This document shows positions 1 to 7,886 of a DNA stretch of 53,300 nt, piece by piece. A program made the translations under genes and the position numbers. Numbering within the stretch: position 1 is the stretch's first letter; each line of letters begins with the position of its first letter. Source of the stretch: Anaerolineae bacterium (GTDB lineage: Bacteria > Chloroflexota > Anaerolineae > Aggregatilineales > Phototrophicaceae); assembly GCA_022820665.1 (NCBI GenBank), contig JAJEFB010000053.1, forward strand, positions 1-53,300, given 5' to 3'. Under the pieces are notes generated by a model. That model ran no database searches. It had not been told where the DNA came from and saw only the letters and a list, made by a program, of their open reading frames with translations.

Positions 1-201
1 GTTAATCTTCAGCCAGCGATTGACACTGTCGACCACTTGCAAAATGGAGCCGGCTGGGGCTGATTCAACGACGTGACTATCGAGGCTGTATTCAGCGCGC
101 AAATTTGTGTTGAATTCCACGCGAATCGAATAAGATTGCGCCGATACCATACTGTACAGAAAAAACACGGCTATTATTGCCACCAGCAGCTTCGCTTTCA
201 T
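1..201 (-). CDS. Secreted SH3-like protein, N-terminal part (runs off left edge)
   Basis: I translated 67 codons from an ATG at 199-201 down to base 1, in one open frame. The protein starts with a typical Sec signal peptide (MKAKLLV...SMVSAQ) followed by the beginning of a bacterial SH3-like domain ending ...NRWLKIN at the edge. It is a close paralogue of the N-terminus of the gene at 285-1489 (same signal peptide, same SILQVVD..NRWLKIN core), so this is a tandem duplication. An AAGGA ribosome site lies 7-8 bases upstream. A 7-codon mini-ORF (MSKGIHQ) with its own AAGGAG ends in a TGA overlapping this ATG. SH3b domains usually bind cell-wall material or peptides. The rest of the protein lies outside the window. 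Confidence 0.6.
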   Translation of the reverse strand, partial: MKAKLLVAIIAVFFLYSMVSAQSYSIRVEFNTNLRAEYSLDSHVVESAPAGSILQVVDSVNRWLKIN

Positions 202-284
202 TGGTGAATTCCTTTGCTCATTTGTCTTCTCCTTGCGTGATTTTTGATAGTAATCCAACAACCTGCGAATGAGCTATAACATCT

Positions 285-1489
285 CTACCACCACCAGCGG
301 TCAGGGTTTTGAATATTGGCGATCAAATCCCGCAGCCACCAAACTGCAGAGTGATTCGGTTTGATGGCCTCGATAACCGCCAACTGCGCTTCGACGCAAG
401 CTGCTTCGTTGGTCCAGCCCGCTGATTGGCTGTATGTGCGCTGCTGGCATGACAGGCTTCATGAGCGATGAAGCCCGCATAACCCACAATAAAATCGTGG
501 TCGAGCATCCATTCCCGATCTTCGCTCGCAATGGTCCAGGTCGTGTTTATATAGCCATTAGCGCCCCCTGGCGGGTACAATGCAATCCTCAGCGTTCCAC
601 TGCTGTAGATATAATTCAGCCACTCCGGCGCATGAATTCCTATCAAGTCCAGGGCTCTTTCCACCAGGTTTACAAATGTGGCGTTGCCCTCTATTGAAGG
701 ACGCGTGCCAAGCGGCGCGGGAGCAATGCACTGCCGATTCTGATGTGCCCAATAACCTGCTTCCCACTCAGCTTCACCACTACAGTCTTTATCTTGATAT
801 CGCATATGACAGCAATTGTTGAAGGGATCTGTGGCGGGATCGGCAAGGAAGCGCCTGACCCCCTCTGTCATGTATGACGTCGAAATCTGTATCGCTGCCG
901 GACTTGGCGCCGGAGAGCCTGTGACTGCCCCTGGCTGAGAGCCTGTCGATACCGGGCACTGATTATTCTGGAAAGCATGATAGCCATCTGCCCATTCCGC
1001 ATCCGTAGCGCATTGCCTGTCAACAAAGCAGCAGTTGTCTACTTGCGCGGGTACATTGCTGACGGGCTGTGCGGGAGTCTGCGGCTGAGACTACGCCGGC
1101 GCGGCGCATTGACCGTTCTGGAAAGCCCAGTAGCCATTCTCCCAGTCTTGCGCGCTGTGGCACTGCCGATCCACAAAACAGCAGTTGTCGATATTGCTCG
1201 CGGGCTGCGCGGCTGTTTCTGTCTGGCCACTTTCCGCAACTCGGGTATGGCTGACCCAACTCGCCATCCAGACTTCGCGCCCGTTCCGATTAATCTTCAG
1301 CCAGCGATTGAAATTGTCGACTACTTGCAAAACGGAGCCAGCTGGGGCGGTTTCAATGACCCCAGCCTGGAGGCTGTAGGCCTCCCGCAAATTGGTGTTG
1401 GCATGTACGCGAATCGAATAAGCCTGCGCCGATACCATACTGCATAGCAAAAACACGGCTATTATTGCTGCAAGCAACTTGACTTTCAC
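285..1489 (-). pseudogene. Secreted SH3 / Cys-repeat / HExxH protein, broken by amber codon and frameshift
   Basis: I start it at the GTG 1487-1489, which has GGGAGGGAG seven bases upstream and restores the same signal peptide as its neighbour. Order: signal peptide (1-22), SH3-like domain (~25-85), then three copies of a Cys module with the pattern CC-x3-D-x2-C-x(4-5)-W-x2-G-Y-x-A-x-Q-N-x-Q-C, then a globular domain with HEACH (449-463), an HExxH zinc-peptidase-like motif. An in-frame TAG at 1091-1093 follows repeat 1 in a Pro/Ala/Gln linker. Frame 2 continues with no other stop through repeats 2 and 3. About one codon after HEACH the coding signal jumps frame: the other frame gives a sensible tail (SAGWTNEAACVEAQ...) to a TAG at 285-287. 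So two lesions are needed to explain the present reading. It is either a pseudogene or carries assembly errors. The peptidase role is inference from HExxH only. Confidence 0.6.
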
Positions 1490-1537
1490 AAGCAGTCTCC
1501 CTCCCAAATTCAATCGTGCTAAACCCGTACCCTTGCT

Positions 1538-2638
1538 TCACGGGGCCATGGGCATGCCAATCACGCCGCCCGGCAAGGGGCGGAACTCGACATCGTAGCC
1601 GAAGGCGGCGGGTCCCACCACGTCCAGCGCGACCTCCGTCTTGAGTTGCGGCGGCGCCGGCACGGCAATGACAACCACCCGCGTGCCATAGCGCAGCAAC
1701 TCCGTCGTGACCGGTTCGCCCTCTTCTTCGGTGACTATACAGATCAGATCGGGCGTCGTCACCTCCACCTCGCCATTGATGAAGGCGATCAGGAATTCGT
1801 TTTGAAACTCGATTTCCAGTTTGTCCGCTCCGCTGAAGCTCTCGATGCGGACGCCACCGCGCGCGAATCCTTTGCTGACGCGGCGATCGACATCGGTGAT
1901 CTTCCCGTGAAAGACAACTTTGCCGTCCAATACCTCTGCCACAACCTCGGGCACATCGGACTTTTGTCGCTGCGCCTCCAGCACCTGGCAGCCGAGATGA
2001 TGCGCCAGGCTCAGCGTGTAATGGACGCCGGCGGCTTTGACCTGCGCGCCGCTCATGATTGTGCCAGCCAGTCCCGCGCGCGCGCCCATGCTCACGGCGA
2101 TGTTGCGGGCGATTTTCTCCGCCCATTTGTCGCTGGCCGCGCCCGGTACGACTGCGGTGTTGTCGGCGGCGTCCACCATAGCCAGCGGCGCGGCGCGGGC
2201 GCTGGTATCGAAGAGGAAGGAAGACATCTGGATTTCCGGGTAAGCGCGGCCCATGCTGTCGCTGTCGACCGTCGGGATGCCAGCCTGCAAGCCGCCGATC
2301 AGCGGCTGCATGGAGTTCGCGCCGCCAATCTCGGCGATGGCCACCGCGTCAAAGCGACGGCCGATATGCTCCTCCAGCAAGCGCAGAGCCCGGCACATCT
2401 CGGTGCCTTCCGGCAACTTCTCGATGCTGACAGTGGGCGCGCCGATGCTGCCGACGACGCAGCAGAGCGCGTCATCCGCCAGATCGAAGGGATCGATAAT
2501 GCTTTGCGGTCCTTTTTCGCGAATGATCGAGGCCAGGTGCAAGCCGCCCAGATAGGGGTTGCCCCCGCCGCCTGTGCCTAAAATGCCAGCGCCGATGCCG
2601 ATGGGACGAATATCTTCCAATGTGATTTGCTTGAGCAT
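1538..2638 (-). CDS. DUF917 / S-methyl-thiohydantoin desulfurase-like protein
   Basis: 366 residues. The N-terminal GTGGGGNP loop (21-28) followed by YLGG is the hallmark of DUF917 (S-Me-THD family), and the length fits. Members are found with hydantoinase/ATP-grasp-like catabolic genes and one has been described as acting on S-methyl thiohydantoin; the substrate here is unknown. The start is the ATG at 2636-2638, whose A coincides with the end of the preceding gene's TGA (TGATG), so translation is probably coupled to the upstream ABC ATPase. A TTG one codon earlier is possible but less likely. It is the last gene of the dpp-like operon, which suggests that the imported compound or a derivative of it is the substrate (inference). 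Confidence 0.8.
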   Translation of the reverse strand: MLKQITLEDIRPIGIGAGILGTGGGGNPYLGGLHLASIIREKGPQSIIDPFDLADDALCCVVGSIGAPTVSIEKLPEGTEMCRALRLLEEHIGRRFDAVAIAEIGGANSMQPLIGGLQAGIPTVDSDSMGRAYPEIQMSSFLFDTSARAAPLAMVDAADNTAVVPGAASDKWAEKIARNIAVSMGARAGLAGTIMSGAQVKAAGVHYTLSLAHHLGCQVLEAQRQKSDVPEVVAEVLDGKVVFHGKITDVDRRVSKGFARGGVRIESFSGADKLEIEFQNEFLIAFINGEVEVTTPDLICIVTEEEGEPVTTELLRYGTRVVVIAVPAPPQLKTEVALDVVGPAAFGYDVEFRPLPGGVIGMPMAP

Positions 2639-3636
2639 CAAGCAGGCTCCGATGCGGATGATGCGGATAAGGGGGGATGCAAATGACAGGCGACCAGATG
2701 CTGTTGCTCCGCTTCGAGCAACGGTGGCAAAACGGAATCGCAGCTCGCGAGTTTTTCAGCGTGGCAGCGCGGCGCAAAGGGACAGCCACCCTGCGGAAAA
2801 GCGTGCGACAGATCGCCGCGGATGATGATTTCCTCCCGTTGCAGATCTGGATCGGGTTCGGGAATGGCGGAAATCAGCGCCTGGGTATAGGGGTGCTTGG
2901 GTTCTTCAAAAATGACTTCGGTCTTCGCCACTTCGACGATCTTGCCCAGATAAAGCAGGGCAACCTCGTCGCACATATAACGCACCACGCCGAGGTCATG
3001 CGAGATGAAGAGATAAGTCAAGTCGAATTGATCTTGCAAGTCCTGCAGCAAGTTCAGAATCTGTGCTTGAACGGAAACGTCGAGCGCGGAGGTCGGTTCG
3101 TCGAGAACGATCAGGCGCGGCTGCACAGCCAGGGCGCGAGCGATGCCAATACGCTGTTGTTGCCCGCCGCTGAATTCGTGTGGATAGCGGTAGTAGTGCT
3201 CTTCTTTCAAACCAACTACGGTCATCAGTTCCAGCACGCGGTCGCGCGCCGCGTCTCCACGCAGCTTTTCGTGGATCCAAAGCGGCTCGCCGATAATCTG
3301 CCCGACGGTCATGCGCCCGTTCAATGAAGCTGCCGGCGCTTGATAGATCATTTGAATCTCGCCCCGCAGGCGGCGCAATTCATGGGCTTTGATATGCGTG
3401 ATGTCCTGCCCATCGTAGAGGATCTGTCCAGACGTGGGTTCCAAAAGTCGCAATATGCACTTGCCGACGGTCGTCTTGCCGGAACCGGATTCACCGACCA
3501 ATCCCAGGGTTTTGCCTTCTTGCAGCGTGAAGCTGACGTCGTCCACCGCGCGGAAGTCCGTCACTTTCCGGTTCAGCAAGCCGCCGCGAATGGGAAAGTA
3601 CTTCTTCAGGTGATTGATCTCCAGCAGACGGCTCAT
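2638..3636 (-). CDS. dppF: Peptide/nickel-type ABC transporter ATPase, DppF/OppF-like
   Basis: 332 residues. Walker A GESGSGKT (48-55), signature SGGQQQR (157-162), Walker B LIVLDE (175-180), and the C-terminal oligopeptide-transporter tail with a Cys pair (GGCPFAPRC) that is usual for the Dpp/Opp ATPases. The Q-loop reads YQAPAASLN where most members have an Asp-Pro. The chosen ATG (3634-3636) overlaps the upstream TGA as ATGA; the open frame continues 5' into the neighbour but that part is out of frame with the real gene there. It powers uptake together with the DppD-like ATPase at 3633-4664 and the two permeases. The substrate cannot be read from sequence. Confidence 0.9.
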   Translation of the reverse strand: MSRLLEINHLKKYFPIRGGLLNRKVTDFRAVDDVSFTLQEGKTLGLVGESGSGKTTVGKCILRLLEPTSGQILYDGQDITHIKAHELRRLRGEIQMIYQAPAASLNGRMTVGQIIGEPLWIHEKLRGDAARDRVLELMTVVGLKEEHYYRYPHEFSGGQQQRIGIARALAVQPRLIVLDEPTSALDVSVQAQILNLLQDLQDQFDLTYLFISHDLGVVRYMCDEVALLYLGKIVEVAKTEVIFEEPKHPYTQALISAIPEPDPDLQREEIIIRGDLSHAFPQGGCPFAPRCHAEKLASCDSVLPPLLEAEQQHLVACHLHPPLSASSASEPA

Positions 3637-4664
3637 GCATCCTCCGGGTACAGGAAGCACGATGCCTTGTGTTCCGCGCCGACCGGGGTCGCCCCCGGAA
3701 CCTGTCGGCGGCAGACGTCCATCACCTGTTCGCAGCGCGGATGAAAACGGCAACCCGCTGGCGGATCGATCAAATTCGGGATCATGCCCGGAATGCCGAT
3801 CAGTCCGCCGCGACTGACGTCCTTTTGTGGCACGGCATTGATCAATCCGCGCGTGTAGGGATGTTTGGGATTCTTGAAGAGCTCCCGCACCGGCGATTCT
3901 TCGACGACGCGCCCGGAATACATCACGGCGACGCGTTCGCAACTGCGCGCGACCACGCCGAGATTGTGGGTGATGAGCAAGACGGTCAACCCGAGCTGCT
4001 TGACCAGCGAGCGTATCAAGCGCAGGATCTGCGCCTGAATGGTGACATCGAGGGCGGTGGTCGGTTCATCGGCGATCAACAAATCCGGATCGCCTGCCAA
4101 AGCCATAGCAATCAAGACACGCTGGCGCATACCGCCGCTGAATTGATGCGGGTATTCAAAAATGCGCTTGTCGCCATCGGGAATGCCGGTCAGGCGCATC
4201 AATTCAACCGCCCGTTCATGCGCCTCAGCCCGCAACTGCCGCACCGATGGCATAAATCCCTTCCAACGCCCGGGCACCTTTTGTCCGCGCGCCTGTTGAT
4301 AGAGCACAGAATCCACCAATTGTTCGCGGATGGTAAAGAGCGGATTCAGATTCGTGACCGGATCCTGAAAGATCATGCCTAGATGGCTGGCGCGGAAAGT
4401 TTCCATTTCGCTTTCCGACTTGCTCAGGATGTCTTCTCCAGCGAAAGTGACGCGGCCTTGGGTGATCTTCCCCGGCGGCATGGGGATCAAACGCGGCACG
4501 GAAAGCGCTGTCATCGATTTGCCGCAGCCCGTTTCGCCGACCAAGCCCAGCACATCGCCACGCTGCATCCTTAAGTCGACGCCAGCCAGCACCTTGGCCA
4601 CGCCGTCGTAGGTGTGGAATTCCAGGTGCAGGTCTTCTATGTTGAGCAAATCAGCCATGAGCAT
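3633..4664 (-). CDS. dppD: Peptide/nickel-type ABC transporter ATPase, DppD/OppD-like
   Basis: 343 residues. Walker A GETGCGKS (43-50), signature SGGMRQR (175-181), Walker B LLIADE (195-200), and a C-terminal Cys-containing oligopeptide extension (AGCRFHPRC). There is an insertion of about 25 residues around 122-148 (ARGQKVPGRWKG...) between the Q-loop and the signature, also seen in some Dpp ATPases. The start may be MLM (4664) or the Met two codons later. The stop overlaps the DppF-like start. Together with its partner it forms the usual heterodimeric ATPase of a Dpp/Opp importer. Spacing to the DppC-like gene is one base. Confidence 0.9.
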   Translation of the reverse strand: MLMADLLNIEDLHLEFHTYDGVAKVLAGVDLRMQRGDVLGLVGETGCGKSMTALSVPRLIPMPPGKITQGRVTFAGEDILSKSESEMETFRASHLGMIFQDPVTNLNPLFTIREQLVDSVLYQQARGQKVPGRWKGFMPSVRQLRAEAHERAVELMRLTGIPDGDKRIFEYPHQFSGGMRQRVLIAMALAGDPDLLIADEPTTALDVTIQAQILRLIRSLVKQLGLTVLLITHNLGVVARSCERVAVMYSGRVVEESPVRELFKNPKHPYTRGLINAVPQKDVSRGGLIGIPGMIPNLIDPPAGCRFHPRCEQVMDVCRRQVPGATPVGAEHKASCFLYPEDA

Positions 4665-4665
4665 G

Positions 4666-5571
4666 CTACCGTCGCGCGCGCGGATCCAAGACGTCGCGCA
4701 AGCCGTCGCCGATTAAATTCCAACTAAAGACCATCAACCAGATTGCCAGCCCGGGGAAAGTGGCGATCCACCACTCGTCTGGGAAAAAGCGGCGACCATC
4801 GTTGATCATGGCGCCCCATTCCGGGGTCGGCGGCTGCGCGCCCAGCCCGATGAATCCCAGCGCGGCGGCAGTCAAAACCGCGAAGCCGAAGTCGGTGGTC
4901 ATCTTGATGATGATGGGCGAGACCGCGTTAGGCAGGATATGCCGAAAGATGATGCGCATGTGGCCGGCGCCGATGCCAAAGGCGGCTTCGACAAAGGGCT
5001 CTTCGCGCAGTGACAAGACCAGGCTGCGGGTCAGACGAGCGAAACCGGGCCACCAGACCAGCGAGATGCCGATCATGGTATTGACGATGCCCTTGCCCAG
5101 AGCCGCGGAGATCGCGATCGCCAGCACCAAAGCGGGCACAGTCAGGAAGATATCGGTGATGCGCATCAAGATGTCATCAATCCAGCCGCCTGCATATCCG
5201 GCTATGGCGCCAACAGTCACGCCGATAGTTGTAGCGAGCAGGATGATTATGGTGCCGACTTGCAGCGCCAGGCCGGTTCCCATGACCACGCGGCTGAAGA
5301 TATCGCGCCCAATCTTGTCAGTGCCAAAGACAAAATCCTCGCTCGGCGGTTGCAAACGCGCCATGACACGAGTTTTGCCGGCAGCGTCCTCGGGATAGGG
5401 CGCGATGATTGGGGCGAAGATCGCCACCAGCAAGATGAAGATTAGCATCGTGAGCCCGACCATCGAGAGTGTGTTGGAGCGGAAGCGGTAGAGCCCGCGG
5501 GCGAAGTTCTCCCAGCGTGCCGAGCGCGCGCTTTTCCGCTTTTCTGACTGGATCGAGGGCAACTCAGCCAT
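4666..5571 (-). CDS. dppC: Peptide-type ABC transporter permease, DppC-like
   Basis: 301 residues with a cytoplasmic basic N-terminus (KRKSARSARW), a first membrane helix near 33-56, then the OppC-type N-terminal pattern ending in FGTDKIGRDIFSR, which is diagnostic for DppC/OppC. The EAA loop that contacts the ATPase is EAAFGIGAGHMRIIFRHIL (about 190-208). About six transmembrane segments in all. Its start overlaps the end of the DppB-like gene by 8 bases, so the two are translationally coupled. Confidence 0.9.
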   Translation of the reverse strand: MAELPSIQSEKRKSARSARWENFARGLYRFRSNTLSMVGLTMLIFILLVAIFAPIIAPYPEDAAGKTRVMARLQPPSEDFVFGTDKIGRDIFSRVVMGTGLALQVGTIIILLATTIGVTVGAIAGYAGGWIDDILMRITDIFLTVPALVLAIAISAALGKGIVNTMIGISLVWWPGFARLTRSLVLSLREEPFVEAAFGIGAGHMRIIFRHILPNAVSPIIIKMTTDFGFAVLTAAALGFIGLGAQPPTPEWGAMINDGRRFFPDEWWIATFPGLAIWLMVFSWNLIGDGLRDVLDPRARR

Positions 5572-6577
5572 AGCGAATCCTCGGGTCCAAGATGCCGTAG
5601 ACGATATCGGTCAGGATATTCACGATGCTAAACACGATGCCATAAAGAATGGCGATGCCCATGATCGGCTGAAAATCGAGGCTCAGGGACGCATGCACAG
5701 CGTAAAGGCCCAGTCCGGGCCAGTCGAATATCGTTTCGATCAGAATCGCGCCCGCCATCAACCAGCCGAAATTGAGCGATATGACGGTGATGGTGGCGAT
5801 AAAGGCATTGCGCAGCACGTATTTGAAGATGATGACGCGATAAGGAATGCCGATGGCGCGCTCCATGCGCACGAAGTCTTTCTCCAGCGCTTCAACCATG
5901 CTGGCGCGGGTGATGCGCGTGATGCTAGCGAAGGCGCTGAAGGAGAGCACCAATGAGGGGATAAAGATATGCTTTAGTGAGACCAAAAAGGTCTCGAAAT
6001 CCAACTGTATTAAGCTGTCGATCAAGAAAAGCCCGGTTGTGGTAGCTGGTGGCGCGACCAGCACAGGCAGACGCTTGTTGATGGGAAACATGCCCAAGTC
6101 GCGACCGAACCAGGTCTGGAAGATCATCGCCAGCCAAAAGGCCGGAAAACTGACGAAGAACAGCGACAAGACGCGCGCGACATGGTCCGGCATACGATTG
6201 CGATACATGGCGGAGATGACGCCGGCTGGCACACCGAGCAGCGTGGCGATGATCACGGCGACAGTGGTCAATTCCAGTGTTGCGGGCCAGAAGGTGCGCA
6301 AATCGCCGAGGACATCGCGACGGGTATAGAGCGATTCGCCCCAATCACCGCGAAACAAGCCCGTCATATAAGTGACGTATTGAATCGGCAGGGGTTGATC
6401 AAAACCGAATTCACGCCGCAGCGCCTCTTTGATCTCTTCTGTGGCTTGCGGTCCGGCAGCCAGCCCGACTGGATCGCCCGGCACCAGGCGAGCAATAGAG
6501 AAAGTGAGGATGCTGAGGCCGATCAGCGTCGGGATGATGAGCGCGATGCGGCGCAGCAGGTAAAAGCGCAAGTTCAT
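5564..6577 (-). CDS. dppB: Peptide-type ABC transporter permease, DppB-like
   Basis: 337 residues. The N-terminus (YLLRRIALIIPTLIGLSILTF...RLVPGDP) is the standard DppB/OppB opening helix, followed by a periplasmic stretch with the GFDQPLPIQY motif and then five further membrane helices. The EAA-type loop is at about 225-245 (EALEKDFVRMERAIGIPYR). It pairs with the DppC-like permease. The ribosome site is weak. The gene is separated from its binding-protein gene (7887-9443) by two unrelated genes, which is unusual for this family. Confidence 0.9.
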   Translation of the reverse strand: MNLRFYLLRRIALIIPTLIGLSILTFSIARLVPGDPVGLAAGPQATEEIKEALRREFGFDQPLPIQYVTYMTGLFRGDWGESLYTRRDVLGDLRTFWPATLELTTVAVIIATLLGVPAGVISAMYRNRMPDHVARVLSLFFVSFPAFWLAMIFQTWFGRDLGMFPINKRLPVLVAPPATTTGLFLIDSLIQLDFETFLVSLKHIFIPSLVLSFSAFASITRITRASMVEALEKDFVRMERAIGIPYRVIIFKYVLRNAFIATITVISLNFGWLMAGAILIETIFDWPGLGLYAVHASLSLDFQPIMGIAILYGIVFSIVNILTDIVYGILDPRIRYG

Positions 6578-6616
6578 TGGAAGCAGCTCAAGTTGCTGAA
6601 AGCCTGTTTGGCGTGG

Positions 6617-7231
6617 TCATACTGCTCGGACTTGGTCCGGGGTCTCGAGCAGGATGCGTTTGACGAGACGCATCTTTTTCATTTGTTTGCCTTCAACTTC
6701 GACTCGTCTATTGAAATAGGCTCGAACGATCTCATTCATTGTCTCGACAGGCGCTTGTATCGTCCAGGTTTCATTGGCTTCAGTAATTAGCTTGCACTCG
6801 CTCTTGCCGTCGACATCAGCGACTTTCAAGAAGCCGACTTTAGAAGTGGTCTCGTCGGTGGCGCGGTAGTTTCCGTTCGTTTCCGCGCAACCCAGGAGAG
6901 CGTGATCGACTTTTTCTAGCAGGTCGTTCAATTCGTATTCAATGTCAGGGGGAGGGTTGCCAGCAAGCGCTCGACAAATCAGTCGTTTCGCTTCATCGTA
7001 TTCTTCGCAGCGCCAAGCCAGGGTGGCGGCACTTCGGTGCAGCACAGAACGAGTAGGTTCAATGTCTTCGTCCACCATTAGTTGCGCGGCGGCGGCTTCT
7101 TTTTCGAAAGCAAGTTTCGTGAAATTAAGATATTTCTCCCGATTACCATATCTTCGCGCCACCAACGATTGGTCAGTATATTCCATCGCTTCTCTGTGCA
7201 AGCGGTTCACAGACTGAACTTTGTCATTCAT
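6617..7231 (-). CDS. Hypothetical protein, helical repeat N-terminus (partner of 7228-7785)
   Basis: 204 residues, no membrane segment or signal peptide. The first ~110 residues are helical and Ala/Leu/Glu rich (NREKYLNFTKLAFEKEAAAAQ, ..LHRSAATLAWRCEEYDEAKRLICRAL), the look of two or three TPR-like hairpins. The C-terminal ~80 residues look like a small beta domain (GKSECKLITEANETWTIQAP) followed by a basic tail. I do not recognise a named family. Its ATG overlaps the stop of the nuclease-like gene by 4 bases (ATGA), so the two make a coupled pair. The DNA is somewhat less GC-rich than the flanking transporter genes, which hints at insertion. Confidence 0.65.
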   Translation of the reverse strand: MNDKVQSVNRLHREAMEYTDQSLVARRYGNREKYLNFTKLAFEKEAAAAQLMVDEDIEPTRSVLHRSAATLAWRCEEYDEAKRLICRALAGNPPPDIEYELNDLLEKVDHALLGCAETNGNYRATDETTSKVGFLKVADVDGKSECKLITEANETWTIQAPVETMNEIVRAYFNRRVEVEGKQMKKMRLVKRILLETPDQVRAV

Positions 7232-7785
7232 CTTTGCACCAGGTATATTACTGGTCGGCTGAACTCTGTAACAACAATGTAAGTGGGCACTCCAGTATAA
7301 TTGGACTGTGTTGTTTGTTCCAAAGCGTCATCCACTACTTGCCGGATTTGACTGATGTATTGTAATTCATTTCTTCCTTTGACTTCCATACGCCCCTTGC
7401 GATGGTGAAATACGAGATTATCGACGTCCTCTTTGCCCCCCAGCCAGAAGTCAACGCCGCTTCCTATATTGGACCGCTCAATTACAGTATACTCGGTGAA
7501 CCTATGGATTATGAGCCAAGCTATACCTTCAGCGGCATCTTCGACCGCGTTTCTTGGCTCGCCCCAGTTTCTGCGGTCGTTGTCATTTATGGGCTTTGAC
7601 CACACAAACTCAAGTGTTGCAAGCGTTTCGTCGAGATTGCGCAAGTCGGCTTGTGCGCCTGATTGATGATTATGGTGTTCAAGGCATACCAAAAGCGCCG
7701 AATAACACTCTCCCGCTCGCCATTCCGTCATTACTGGTAAATCGGTAAATAGCTGTTCCAAATCCAATCGCGTCTGATTCGCCAT
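7228..7785 (-). CDS. PD-(D/E)XK nuclease-like protein
   Basis: 185 residues from the ATG at 7783-7785, which has AGGAG three bases upstream; the frame stays open for another 73 codons 5' but those have no ribosome site and overlap the hairpin. The central part carries the PD-(D/E)XK fold signature: a helix with Glu86, then GSGVDFWLG with Asp112, then about 20 residues later MEVKG with Glu134 and Lys136, followed by a long helix (ISQIRQVVDDALEQ) and a beta strand with VVTEF. This motif order is that of restriction-endonuclease-like proteins. Cytoplasmic. The exact family and target are unknown. It is coupled to the TPR-like gene downstream, and both interrupt the dpp cluster. Confidence 0.6.
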   Translation of the reverse strand: MANQTRLDLEQLFTDLPVMTEWRAGECYSALLVCLEHHNHQSGAQADLRNLDETLATLEFVWSKPINDNDRRNWGEPRNAVEDAAEGIAWLIIHRFTEYTVIERSNIGSGVDFWLGGKEDVDNLVFHHRKGRMEVKGRNELQYISQIRQVVDDALEQTTQSNYTGVPTYIVVTEFSRPVIYLVQR

Positions 7786-7847
7786 GCTCTCCTGCTTCAA
7801 TTGTACGTGAAAAACGCCGTAACCCGCGTCGAGTCCGCGATAGGAAG

Positions 7848-7874
7848 TCTCCCCCCAAAATGTTTGGGGGGAGA
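7848..7874 (-). terminator. Intercistronic hairpin after the dpp binding-protein gene
   Basis: A perfect 12-bp inverted repeat (tctccccccaaa / tttggggggaga, arms 7848-7859 and 7863-7874) with a 3-base loop, 12 bases beyond the stop codon of the binding-protein gene on the minus strand. No clear U-run follows in that direction. It may be a partial terminator or an mRNA-stabilising structure that lets the binding protein be made in excess of the downstream genes. Confidence 0.7.
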
Positions 7875-7886
7875 TAAAGAGTGGGG

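Noticed and set aside
1091..1093. Recoding of TAG as a sense codon (for example pyrrolysine)
   Set aside because: TAG also serves as a normal terminator in other genes here (for example 285-287, 10696-10698 and 13645-13647), and a second lesion lies downstream in the same gene. A plain nonsense mutation or a read error is simpler.
2638..3942. A longer version of the DppF-like gene starting at 3942
   Set aside because: The extra 102 residues are Arg-rich out-of-frame reading of the DppD-like gene. The ATG at 3634-3636 with the ATGA overlap is the natural start.
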